Virus record (IMG/VR): IMGVR_UViG_3300042907_001518 | Span: 1-64,000 of that record | Length of the DNA: 64,000 bases | Origin: a virus | Direction: 5' to 3' (one strand) | In this document: positions 10,591 through 21,700 of the stretch, in pieces | Layout of the letters: each line of letters starts with the position of its first letter | Position numbering within the stretch: position 1 is the stretch's first letter | Notes under the pieces: model-generated | Told to the model about the DNA's origin: nothing | Seen by the model: only the letters and a program-made list of their open reading frames with translations | Databases searched by the model: none | Program-made: the position numbers and the translations under genes

Positions 10591-12162
10591 TTATGCTGTT
10601 GGGTTACTAGGTGGATTAATATCGCCAGTAAAACCATTAAAATCTTGTCCAATAGTATCTTCGCCTTCTGGTACACTACCGTTCACATTAAATAATGCAA
10701 AACAGGTTATTCTGCCATCGTCAGCTCTAAATAATCCTAATTCTGGATCTGTTAATCCTAAGACCGCAACACCATCATCAACCCAACCACCATCATTAGT
10801 AGGAACATCTGTAAAGATTTTTTCTCCAACACTAGAATTCGGATCTTGATAATAACAAACTAACTGATTCAGTGGGGTGATAAATTGTTTGCCATAAAAG
10901 GTGTCTCCAAGATTTTTGATAAATGTCCATATCTTTTCTAGATCTTCTAACACTTCGGGCTTATTAGCTTCCATATTAGCTCTATTGGGTTGATTAACTG
11001 CATCATTAACACCACGAGCCTTTTGTATCTGACCTTCTAGTGCTTTTTTAGCTTGATCTTCTTGTAATGCTGGCCAATTAGCTTGTACGGCTTGATTGAA
11101 AGTTCCTAATATATCAGGATTCATAACTCTTTTTTTCCAAACATCCTGAGAAGCCATAGCAGCACGAATATCTAATTCGTGAATAGTATATGGTCCATTA
11201 TTTGGTAGTGGTTTTTTTAATGTTAAATTTAAAGCATCTATTTTTTTACTAATCCAAAATCCACACTCATCATATTTATATGGAGTAACAGGAACATAAG
11301 CTCCATTTATAAAATCTTCACCAAAAAAATGATTAAATCTAGTGACTTGACTAAGATAGTGTTGTCTTTCTCCAAATAATACGCTTTTTGTAATTTCATT
11401 TCTTAGTTCTTGTCCATATGAAATTTCGGTAGCTGTTCCATCATATGAAGCTATAATATTTCCGAAACTTGATGGTGGAGATCTGAGATTAATTAATCCG
11501 ATTGTAATAACATTACCAGGAGATAATGAAACAAAAAAATCATATCCTAATACATCACAAACATCTTGTAATAATTGTAATAGGCTAACGGATGGACCAG
11601 CAACTCTGTAATATTCTGGTAGTCCTTGTGGGAAAGACCCAAAGTTAATTGTATAGCTATATCCTGTTGGAGCATAAATGGTTGGATTCATACCATTTAA
11701 AGCTTCTACAATTTTTTGATAAGGCATACCCTTTTCATTACCACGCGATGATCCAAAGACATTGCAATTTCCCTGTAATACTTGGCTCTCATAATATGCA
11801 TAAGCATTAAAATAATTAATGGCTTGTACAGGATTACCTAGGTATGAGTCTACTATAACTACGGTATTCTCTAGAAGTTGTCTTGGGTCGTTAATTTTTG
11901 CATTATAAGTACGTCCAGAACTGCCCTGACTATAAGACCATCCAGTAAGCACACCTCCAAAACTAAAACTTCCTGCTCGTAAATAAACCGGTGCGCCAAC
12001 TATAACACCACCATTTTTTGGTAAAAAAGAATCTTGAGCTTCACAATCTTCAACAAGATCAACATTGAGACTGCTTTCTGTTGCTCCTAACCCCAGAGAG
12101 GAATTAAAAGACACTACTGTTGCTCCTAAAAATTTTATTGGTTGAGTAATTATGTCTGGCAT
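10591..12162 (-). CDS. Putative tail hub/tip protein
   Basis: 523 residues with SD AAGGAATTAAT before ATG 12162. The N-terminus (LGATVVSFNSSLGLGATESS) and segments such as LLQLLQDVCDVLGYDFFVSL and GNVITIGLINLRSPP recall hub-type baseplate proteins that form a ring below the tail tube. No peptidoglycan-hydrolase motif is visible. Its place between the tail-completion paralogues and the tip protein supports the role. The family assignment is tentative. Confidence 0.5.
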   Translation of the reverse strand: MPDIITQPIKFLGATVVSFNSSLGLGATESSLNVDLVEDCEAQDSFLPKNGGVIVGAPVYLRAGSFSFGGVLTGWSYSQGSSGRTYNAKINDPRQLLENTVVIVDSYLGNPVQAINYFNAYAYYESQVLQGNCNVFGSSRGNEKGMPYQKIVEALNGMNPTIYAPTGYSYTINFGSFPQGLPEYYRVAGPSVSLLQLLQDVCDVLGYDFFVSLSPGNVITIGLINLRSPPSSFGNIIASYDGTATEISYGQELRNEITKSVLFGERQHYLSQVTRFNHFFGEDFINGAYVPVTPYKYDECGFWISKKIDALNLTLKKPLPNNGPYTIHELDIRAAMASQDVWKKRVMNPDILGTFNQAVQANWPALQEDQAKKALEGQIQKARGVNDAVNQPNRANMEANKPEVLEDLEKIWTFIKNLGDTFYGKQFITPLNQLVCYYQDPNSSVGEKIFTDVPTNDGGWVDDGVAVLGLTDPELGLFRADDGRITCFALFNVNGSVPEGEDTIGQDFNGFTGDINPPSNPTA

Positions 12163-12171
12163 ATTAATTCC

Positions 12172-13998
12172 TTAAGAGCATCCTGATGTGCCACAAATGT
12201 ATGTTAAGTTAATAGTAAAAGTTCCGTCTATTGGATTTTTAGTATACTGTTGTTGTGTTAAAATATGGTTGGCTCCGACGCTAGGTAATGGTATCGGCAA
12301 ATATCCTGTTGCAAAACATCCTGGGTTCGCATTAGCGAATTCCGTAGCCAAAGATATGTTTGTTGGTTGTCCAGTTTCGCTTTCATCTCTTCCTGATATT
12401 GTAACAGATACTGTTTTAGCAGTAAAAGTTCCAAGTTCTTGAATAATCGGACAAGAACCACTATTTGGCCTATTAAATATTGCAATAACTTTTGTTGGAT
12501 TAGTTGTTTGAATACTAATTTCATTATATTTTTTACCACAAGATGCATTACTACTATATTCTATAGAATAATTAATAGTACCACCAATATAGTCGTGTGT
12601 CAAGTTAAAAGAAACCGGATGAGGAGGATCTGGTACTGGGTCATCGTCAGATGGTGGAGCATCTAATTCATCTGTTGTTAGGCCAATAGCGCTTTTAAAT
12701 GAGGATTTTAGATCTCTCTTACCACCACTACCAATTCCATTATTATAATCAGTACTATTATAAATTTTATCTAATACGGTTTTAGCATTATCATATTTTG
12801 TTAATGCATTACTATTAGATATTAAAAAAGAGCCCTGTGATGGTAATTGTAGAGGAACATTACTTTGTATAATACCGCCCTCTACCATGCCTTCTAGAGT
12901 ACCATTTATACTAATATTAGTAATAGGAGTATCACCATCATAAGACTTGTTAATACTTTTATTTACTGTATGTTTAACTCCATCTCCTGTCCAAGAATTG
13001 TGTCCTTTTGTTGTCATAACAATAGCATTATATGTGGCAGAGAATGTTCCATCGGATTCTGATGCTTCACAGCTAATAATTTCATTATAAATTTTATAAT
13101 TACTATCGCCAAGATTTGATAATAATCCACTAGAACTACTACCAGGAATATTTATATTAGATAAATTATCGCTACTGGTACAACCGTTTGCGTATGTGTT
13201 TTTTAACACTTCGTTTAACAAATTTGTCACTTGCTCGTATAGTCGATATTGTACAAAATTTTTAGCCTGTTCCCATGCTGGTAATAAGTTTGAGACTCCT
13301 GTTGCTTCATCTGTATAATCAAAAAAATGTTTGCCAGTTGCTGAAATAGAGTATTGAATATTAAAACTGTGATTATTAATATTCATATTAGTACCCAAAT
13401 CATTATTTTTTAGTATATCGTATGGTGTTGTATCATCAAAAGAAATATTCCAACTATCTTCAAAAGTTTTTAATTTAAACTTATTAATATCCACAATACC
13501 AGCGGTGCCGGGTGTGTGTGTTGTAGGATCAAGAAATAAAGATCCACAATCTTCTGTGGAGGATCCAAAGTCTATCGAATTAAATTCAATTGTTGCAGTA
13601 AATGCTGCGTAGTCTCGCCAGTTATTAGGAGACTCGTCAAAACTTAATGATCTTAGTAGACCACCCTTAGCTTTAAGAATAATAGCATCCGTATCACCAT
13701 GTACTACCTGTAGAATATTACCATTTTGAGTGAGTATTTTACGTACTTTATGAATGTGATCAGAAACGGCACCCAAACCATATTGAGGCGATGCTGGAAT
13801 AGTACCACCATATGCTAAATCTCTTAAATCTAATCCCGTTATACTTCCTGTTAATGTAACAATATATGAATAACCAATAATTGTGTCATTACTATATTGA
13901 TATTCTAAACGAATAGACATGTCAGGGGCTGGTATTAGTCTATGATCAGCATCTATTGGACCATAATACATTTTTACATCTGGTGAATATGTAGTCAT
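12172..13998 (-). CDS. Tail protein, paralogue A
   Basis: 608 residues. The N-terminal 150 residues align by eye with the next gene upstream (14001-15719). Shared features are YS-x-VKMYY, R-x-IPAPD, YSNDTIIGYSYIVTLTG, and a following ILKAKGGLLRSLSF block matching TIIKAKGATIKNIEF. Both proteins also share FNSIDF/FNEVDF, an ISATGK segment and the W-x-QAK-x-FVQ-RL block. This is a tandem duplication of a tail structural gene between the tape measure and the hub. Distal tail or tip-ring subunits are likely; exact role unknown. Confidence 0.6.
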   Translation of the reverse strand: MTTYSPDVKMYYGPIDADHRLIPAPDMSIRLEYQYSNDTIIGYSYIVTLTGSITGLDLRDLAYGGTIPASPQYGLGAVSDHIHKVRKILTQNGNILQVVHGDTDAIILKAKGGLLRSLSFDESPNNWRDYAAFTATIEFNSIDFGSSTEDCGSLFLDPTTHTPGTAGIVDINKFKLKTFEDSWNISFDDTTPYDILKNNDLGTNMNINNHSFNIQYSISATGKHFFDYTDEATGVSNLLPAWEQAKNFVQYRLYEQVTNLLNEVLKNTYANGCTSSDNLSNINIPGSSSSGLLSNLGDSNYKIYNEIISCEASESDGTFSATYNAIVMTTKGHNSWTGDGVKHTVNKSINKSYDGDTPITNISINGTLEGMVEGGIIQSNVPLQLPSQGSFLISNSNALTKYDNAKTVLDKIYNSTDYNNGIGSGGKRDLKSSFKSAIGLTTDELDAPPSDDDPVPDPPHPVSFNLTHDYIGGTINYSIEYSSNASCGKKYNEISIQTTNPTKVIAIFNRPNSGSCPIIQELGTFTAKTVSVTISGRDESETGQPTNISLATEFANANPGCFATGYLPIPLPSVGANHILTQQQYTKNPIDGTFTINLTYICGTSGCS

Positions 13999-14000
13999 AA

Positions 14001-15719
14001 TTATCCTTTAGAAGTATATTCTAGTGAAATACTAAATGATCCATCTATTTTATTAGAAGTATAATCTTCTCTTGTTTTAATATAAGCTTCGCTTTCTGCT
14101 AATAAAGCATCAAACCCAGGAATATTAAATATAGGTAAAGCATTACAAATCGATGGTGGTTCACAAGACTTGTTATCTTTTGATCGACCATCTATTGTAA
14201 TAGTAATTATACGTGCTGTTTTCATATTTAATTTTTGAATAATTGGTCCATTTAGTCTTCCTGGTACAATAAATTCTTGAATTATTTCTACAGGATCATT
14301 TCTTACGATAGAAATATTTGTATATTTTAAATCTCTTGCTCTTGTATTTGAGGTTTCGTATGTGGCGGTATATGTGATACTTCCTTCATTATAATTGTGT
14401 TCTATAACATAAGATGATGGTAGTGGAAATCCTGATGCTCCTTTAATGAGCAACTCAGCTTTTGACAAAGAAACTTGAGTTTTAAAAGTACCAAGTAAAT
14501 CACTAGTACTTCCTATTGCAGTTGTAAAATGAGACAGAGCATTGCTGTATTTTGTTTCGCCGCCATCTGCTGTGGTGATAAATGATCCACTATCTGGTAA
14601 TATAAAGTTATTGCCTTTAAAGTATAAAAATCCACCCCTTATTAAACCTTGTACTGTGCCTTTTACTGTGATGGTCGCATTTGTTTTGGTATCGGTAGTA
14701 ATATTGATATCTTTGGTATATGTGTGTGTAGCCGCGTTTGCTACTGGGGATAATGCTGGATTATTTTTTTTAACAATCGCAGTATAGGTTAAAGAAAAAG
14801 ATCCTTCTGATTCTGATGTGGTGCATGATATCTGTTCATTGTATACATTATATGCTTGACCGCATCCGGCGCTAAATCCTTCTAATAAACCACCAGTAGA
14901 CGCTAAATCATGAATAGCTGATAGATCTTTGGTAGCATCACACGCACTATCATTAGAGGTCTCTATTTGTAGGCATCCATTAATTAAACTTAAAACCTGA
15001 TCGTGTAATCGTTTTTGTACAAATAATTTGGCTTGTTGCCACGCTGGTACTAAATTATTATTTACATAATAGTTTTTTCCGGTGGCTGATATTGTATATG
15101 AAACTTCAAATATATTATTATATGTTGTGTCATAATTATCATATATTCTATTATCAATAGTAAAAGACCATTTATCACTAAATTCTTTTATTTTATGATC
15201 AGCAATATCTATCAAATTATCATTAATTATAACTTGAGATGCGCCCTGATGAAAAATGCTACTAGAGCATGAGATCATCGCATTATTATCACATCCTATA
15301 AAATCAACCTCATTAAATTCAATCTCCACAACAAACGGAGCATAGTTTACCCAATGATTGTCTGATACATTAAACTCTATATTCTTTATCGTAGCGCCTT
15401 TGGCCTTTATAATAGTAGTACCACCTTGTTTAATATAAAGATCGCCACCATTAAAATTAAAAATTTCTCGGATATCACCCATATGCTCAACGGTTGGTTC
15501 TAATCCATAGTCAACAGAGCCAACATTTACTTCTTTCCGCAGAGCATTAGCATATCCATTGAGAGTTATAGTATACGTATATCCAATTGGATTATCATTA
15601 CTATAATAAATTTCTGGACTAATAGTAACAGTTGGAGCCGGAGCAATCCTGTCTGTTGATGTTGGTGAAGCATTACCTTTGCAGTAATAAACTTCGGTTG
15701 TTGCTGAATATCCTGGCAT
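14001..15719 (-). CDS. Tail protein, paralogue B
   Basis: 572 residues, homologous along its length to the 608-residue neighbour downstream. Shared landmarks include APAPTVTISPEIYYSND, GYTYTITLNG, IIKAKGATIKNIEF, ISATGKNYY, AWQQAKLFVQKRLHDQV and SCTTSESEGSFSLTYTAIV. It is the first gene after the tape measure, the usual location of distal tail proteins. The pair may form a hetero-oligomeric ring; this is inference from duplication and position. Confidence 0.6.
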   Translation of the reverse strand: MPGYSATTEVYYCKGNASPTSTDRIAPAPTVTISPEIYYSNDNPIGYTYTITLNGYANALRKEVNVGSVDYGLEPTVEHMGDIREIFNFNGGDLYIKQGGTTIIKAKGATIKNIEFNVSDNHWVNYAPFVVEIEFNEVDFIGCDNNAMISCSSSIFHQGASQVIINDNLIDIADHKIKEFSDKWSFTIDNRIYDNYDTTYNNIFEVSYTISATGKNYYVNNNLVPAWQQAKLFVQKRLHDQVLSLINGCLQIETSNDSACDATKDLSAIHDLASTGGLLEGFSAGCGQAYNVYNEQISCTTSESEGSFSLTYTAIVKKNNPALSPVANAATHTYTKDINITTDTKTNATITVKGTVQGLIRGGFLYFKGNNFILPDSGSFITTADGGETKYSNALSHFTTAIGSTSDLLGTFKTQVSLSKAELLIKGASGFPLPSSYVIEHNYNEGSITYTATYETSNTRARDLKYTNISIVRNDPVEIIQEFIVPGRLNGPIIQKLNMKTARIITITIDGRSKDNKSCEPPSICNALPIFNIPGFDALLAESEAYIKTREDYTSNKIDGSFSISLEYTSKG

Positions 15720-15730
15720 AATATTTTTCC

Positions 15731-18700
15731 TTATTGTCCTTGTGAACTAGTTGCTCCACTAGAAGGCGAACCCATAGTAGCGCTAGACTTTACTTGACCA
15801 CCAGTAGCGGTAGATACTTCGTCTCTTAGTGCTGCTAATTTTGGCTCTACTAGTGAGACAGCCAATTCTTTCATGCGTTTTTCTAGAGCCTCAAATGCTG
15901 CGGCTCCACTAATTTGAACATCTAATACATAGTTTCCAGTAAGTTCAATCTTAGGAGGTATAGTAGCCGCTACTGCTGATAGTTTATCAATATAAGTATT
16001 AAATGTACTAAAGGTAGAGGATAGCGAATCTAAAAATGCTTGAGCATTAGGATCAAGTTGAATTTGGAAACCGTTACCTCCAGCGGGACCGCCCGTTGTT
16101 GGCACTATATCATTATCTCTATTACGAGAACCAAATGTTACACTATATTGGTTACCAGTTTTTGGGTGTTCTAGTGTGGGTGAGAATAATGGGGCAACTT
16201 GCGGCGTTCCGGATGGTGTTTGTGTTGGTGCTGTTGCTGTAGCATTTTGTGTTTGATACAAATCCGGGAACATTCTACGAGCCACTTCTGGTCGATATCT
16301 TGATGCTGCGGCTTGACGGAGAGATAATTTTGATTGTTGATATTGGGCTAATGGCTTGCTCTCACCCTTTACTTGTGGAGCATCCCATCCAAACTCGGCT
16401 CCTATGTGTTCTTCTAATCCCCAGGGTTCTTTTTCTGCGGCAGTAAATAATTTCTTTCGTTGTGATGGACTTTGACTTAGTAAATAATCTTTGCGTTTTT
16501 GAGCTTTGTCTGCTTCAGCAATATTCTTTAGTTCAAAAGAGCTAGCACTAATAACACTATCATCTGTTGGTAGTTTTTGTCCTAGTCTTTGTCGTTTTCT
16601 AGCTGCTATTAATTCTTGTTGAACAAAAGCTTTTCGTTCTGCTGTTGGAGCATAACCCTTTTCTGCTCTGGTTACTGCGTCTTCTCCTTCAACAAATGTT
16701 TGTTTAGCATTAAGCAACTGTAACTTAGAGGCTTGTGCATTGGCTTGTACTACAGCTTGAGGAGCAGCACCTTGAACAACTCTATTAGCGTTGTCTGGCT
16801 TTTGAGCCTCCGCCCCCTTCGTCATTTTCTCTTCAATTTGCTTTTGTATAGCGACTCTTTGAGCTTCAAATTGTGCTTTTTGAGCATTTAATCTATCTAA
16901 TACTCCACCAGCTCCGGGTGCTGGTGGTGCTGGTAACACACCAACTGGGGCAGCAGCAGCAGCGGCGGCTGCCGGTGGCACAGCACCACCCGGAGGAACC
17001 GCTACTGGTAAATTCTTAGGATTAGCAGCACCGGCATCGGCCCTAGCGTCAGCTAATGCTTGAATTAATATATTTGGAAAGTCTTTTGCCAAAAAGATCT
17101 GTAAATCAAGCATCGACTCTTGAATAATTAATGCCTGTTGTTTATTTAGTAATCCTAATATTTCATTCGCTTTAATTTGTTCATTAACAGCTTCTCTATA
17201 TGCTATAACATTAGGATCTTCTTCAGATACTCGACCCCTTATTCTATTTAATGCTTCTTCAACTGTCATACCAAGCTTACCAACAAAATCTTGTCCTTGA
17301 AAACCCTGTGCTGATAAACTTTTCTCTAATAAGTCTGCTCTTAAATTAGCAAATTCTTGTGGTGAATATAATTCTTTTTGAGCATTTAATCCAGAAAAGG
17401 CTAATTGTCTATTCTCAGCATTCCTCATGAATTCTGGACCTTGAGCCTGAGCAGCAGCAAAAGCCGCAGACTCTCTATTCATCTGAAATAGTTCATCAAA
17501 ACTTGATGTGAAAACCTTTTCTAAGAAATTACCAAAACCTTCAACCTTTTGTTGTTCTTCTTGAATTTTTGCTAACGCATTAGCAGCTTTAGTACCGTCA
17601 TTTGCTAATCTTTCTAATGCTTGGCGACCCTCGTCTAATGCTAGCTTATTTTTACCTAGCGCTGCCACATTGCTTAGATTAGCCGCTGCTATATCTGCTC
17701 TTTGTCTATTGCCAGCCGCATCAGAGCCCAATCCACTAGCTTTTTCAAGATTAGCCGCATTTTCAGCTTCTAATCTAGCATTTTCTTGGCTAGTTCTCAT
17801 CATGGCTAATCCAATAGCAGCAGGATCCATAGCTTGATTTGCTCTTAATCCACCAACATCACGAAGTCCTTTGGTAAGATCTTTAATTTCAAATTCAAAA
17901 GGTTCATTAAGTTGTCGTAGTGTTGGACTATTGCCTAAAGCTTTGGCCAAGTCTAATTCGGCATTTAATCTGATAACTCCAGCTTTACGCATGTATTCAT
18001 TGGATCTACCCATAGCTTCATTATATTTATTTTGAAGATTGATAGATTCTTGAAGAGTATCATTATATGTTTTAGTTAATTTTTGCAGGAGCTGAGAGCC
18101 TTCTTGGGCTGTTTTAGATAATTCACTAATAACGGTTCCTTCTAACTCCTTAGTCAATTTATCAACATCAGTATCACTAGAAGACTCTATTAATCTATTC
18201 CCAACATCGTTTAAAACCTTAGAGATTTCTGGAGTTTCAATATTAATACCCTGTGCTTGAAATAGTCCAGTTAAATTACCTTTGATCTGATTTCTATTTG
18301 TAATATCTGTACTCTTCACAAGAGCCGGTAATTGATCAGCTAAAATTTTTGATGCTACCGCTTGATCTGCTAATGCTTTGGCTTCTGGACTACCACCAGC
18401 TAATCCAGCAACGCCACCAGCAGCAGCCCTAACCTCTTTAAAAGAAAACGCTGATAGATTTCCTAATACTTCTTCATTTTTTCTATCAACATCTTGAACT
18501 TTGGGAGCATTACTAAAATCATTAGTTCTAGCATCTGTGGCTTTAATTAATCTTTCTAAGCTAGCAGCATACTTATCAGCATAAGCATTTGCTCTACGAT
18601 AAATATCCAGAGTTTTATCAATTTCTTTAACAATCTTTGCCGCTTCGTCAGCCCTTCGTTTTTCTATAATTTCGTTTTCTTTAGCGGCTAGGGCTACGCG

Positions 18701-21700
18701 AGAGTATTTCATTCTAATATCATCTAATTGACCATTAAGCTCCTTTTGTGTTTCTGGATCTGTTTCATTCACCAACTCTTGCCATTTAGCAATATATTCT
18801 GGACTAACTTGAGCTATTTGTTGTGTTAATATTCTGAATGTTTTAGGATCTATGCTAGCAGACACTTCATCAAGCGTTTTACCTGTTTTACCCATTGCTG
18901 CTTCTAAAATACGTGTAGCAGATTCTGACCCTGCTTTTTGAGTAGTCACAATCTCTGTGGTGGTCTTTGTTCTTAAGGATTCTTTTGAAAGATTTTTCTC
19001 CGCTTCTTGAGCGGCCAGAGATTTCAACTCTGCAAAAATATCAGCCATGCCAACATCAAGATTTTCTTTATTGGCTTCTGGATTTTTAATGAACTCATCA
19101 AGTAATGTTGATATTGATTCACTAGATTTTTCGATCTTCGCTTGTCTTGTTTTTTCAGCAAATTCTTCTGCTGCCTTCTGAGCCTTAAAAAATCCGGTTG
19201 TTAGCCCCACTAAAGCACCAGCCGCTCCTCCGATAGCAGTACCCCACGGACCAAAAAAAGAACCTATTGTGGCTCCTATACTACCATAATTTAGAGCATC
19301 TCCACCCATATTACTAATCATCCTACCGGATGTGGTAGATTCTCCACCAGCTAGACTAGAAGCACCCTCTATGGCTGCGCCGCCAGCCGTTAATGCAACA
19401 AAACCACCCAATCCACCCATCCCGCCGCGACCACCCATTCTATCTCTAAATGCTTGGCCGCTTAATCCTTCTGCTCTAGCAGCCCGTGCTTGTCTCATTA
19501 AATTACGACCAGCAGATCCTGATGGAATCAATCCTGTTTGTTGAACATTTCTAGAAGCAGTTGTTAAATTGTTACTAAATCCAGTGACCGTATTTTTTAG
19601 TGTTGAAAAACTATTTTGTATTTTAGGCAATATATTAGCCAAAGCTGGAAGTACACGACTAATCACTGCTGCAACAGCTCCACCAGCAAAAAACTTTTGA
19701 ACTCCACCACCATTAGCAAAAGTTTGCAAACCACCAACCATACCTCCCTTATTAAATCCACTTATTTTATCAGCCCTGTTGAGATTTTGTAGTTGTGATG
19801 ATCCTATTTTTTTAGCAGCTTTTTTATTAATAACAAATTCACCAGGAGTTAACATTGCTGGAACAGTATCTACATTACCACCCTTTGCATATTTAACAAA
19901 ATTAACACCATCAAATTTACCTTTATTAATATCATTAATTATTTTAGTTGTTAGAGAATCAATAGCCTTACCTGTATTTGATCTTTTAGCATCTGCTTTT
20001 ATTAATGTTGATAATCCTTCGCCAGAACTATCTGTAAACATATTTTTTAATGATTCTCTAGCAGAAGCTATCGACCCAGCTGGAAAATCAAAATTTGATT
20101 GAGCACCAGCTAATTTAGCTCCAGTAATAGATTGAATTAATCCTTCAAAAATAAAACCTTCTGTAGTTGCTTGAGCATTAGGGTCGTTCGCTATTCTTTT
20201 TGCTCCTTTGGTTGCTGCTTTTCTATCGACGCCTATAACAGAATTGCCTAATGTAGATAATGCTGGTTCAATTGATTTCATAACAGTATTATATAGTCCT
20301 TTGCGAGCATTTGAAGCAACAGTAGAAGCTACACTATTAGTTTCAAAATCATTTTTTCCAGGATAATAACCAGATATAGCACCAGAAATTGGAACAATCT
20401 TGCCTGCTACTGAAAGTTTACCCTTTTTAAGACCAGATCTAAGTCTTTTCTGAACTGCTTTAGGATCAAAATTTTGTGTTACTTCGGCAACAGTATAATC
20501 AGCCGCATATAGTGCTTCTCGTGCAGACTGGGTGCTGAGAACCTTGCCATTCTTAATTATTTTACTAACATCAATTTTTTTTCTTTTATTATCGCTTTGT
20601 AGTCCTAAAAGTTTTTGTTGAGTTTTAATTTCTGCATTTGCAAGTGCTTGTGCTTTAGCATCATTAGCGGCGGGAGCAATACCTAACTGTTTAAGTGCTA
20701 AAGGATTTTTTATATTTCCCTGTCCTCTGATAGTAATAGGACTTCTATCTGCTCCTTCTTCTGGTCGTAGAAAAAATGCACCAATCTTGCTTGGATCAAC
20801 TACTACACCACCTTGAGCATATCTACCAATTCTACCCGCTCTTGGACCTTTGGATCTCATAGCATCAAGAGCTGGTTGTTTATTGCCTCCTTGAGTAAAA
20901 ATCATATTTTGTACTGGTATGCCAAACAATTGACTTAAATATTCTGGCACACCTCTTGTTCTGCGAGATTTACTAATAATACTAAGTTTACTAGGACTCA
21001 ATTTACCAGAACGAATTGCTTCTTGTAATGATTTACCAAAACCTGTTAATGGTGATGATTTTATATCTTGTAATCTAGCCGTCTCATCGTTGAAATATCT
21101 ATTCAAGACACTCGTCTTTGCACCAGAAGATGCTGCTTTTGAATATGCTTTATCTCCTATGGTTCTTTTTAATGTACGATCTATATCAATAGCTCCTCCA
21201 CCAGCTCTAATTAATGCTTCTATTGCTGATGGTTTTGGCAATATCGCTCCACTCGTCTGCAAAATATCATCAACCATAGGAGCGCCTGCAATGCCACCCC
21301 TTGCAAAGCTTTTAACTCTACCACCACCCGCATATTTATTCATGCCGTGTAATTTATTTAATCCAATAGCACTAGCTGCTTTTTTCCTAATAACGAATTC
21401 TCCGGGTGTTAGCATTGCTGGTACTGTATCTCTACTACCAGATCCTGGTACTAAACCACCACTAGCAAATCTTCTTCCTCCACCCAGTCTTTGACCTAAT
21501 CCTCTGGCGCCGCCAGCATTACCAAACGCTCCAGCAAAACCAGCCCCAAACTGTGTTAATGCAGATAGCCCTCTGATAGTTGCAAGAGCAGTCAATGCTG
21601 GAAGAACAATCTTAGCAGCATCTGCTAATTTAATAAGACCACTGGCCAATTGTAGAGATAAACTAATAAAACTTCTAAAACTATCGCTCTCACCTATACT

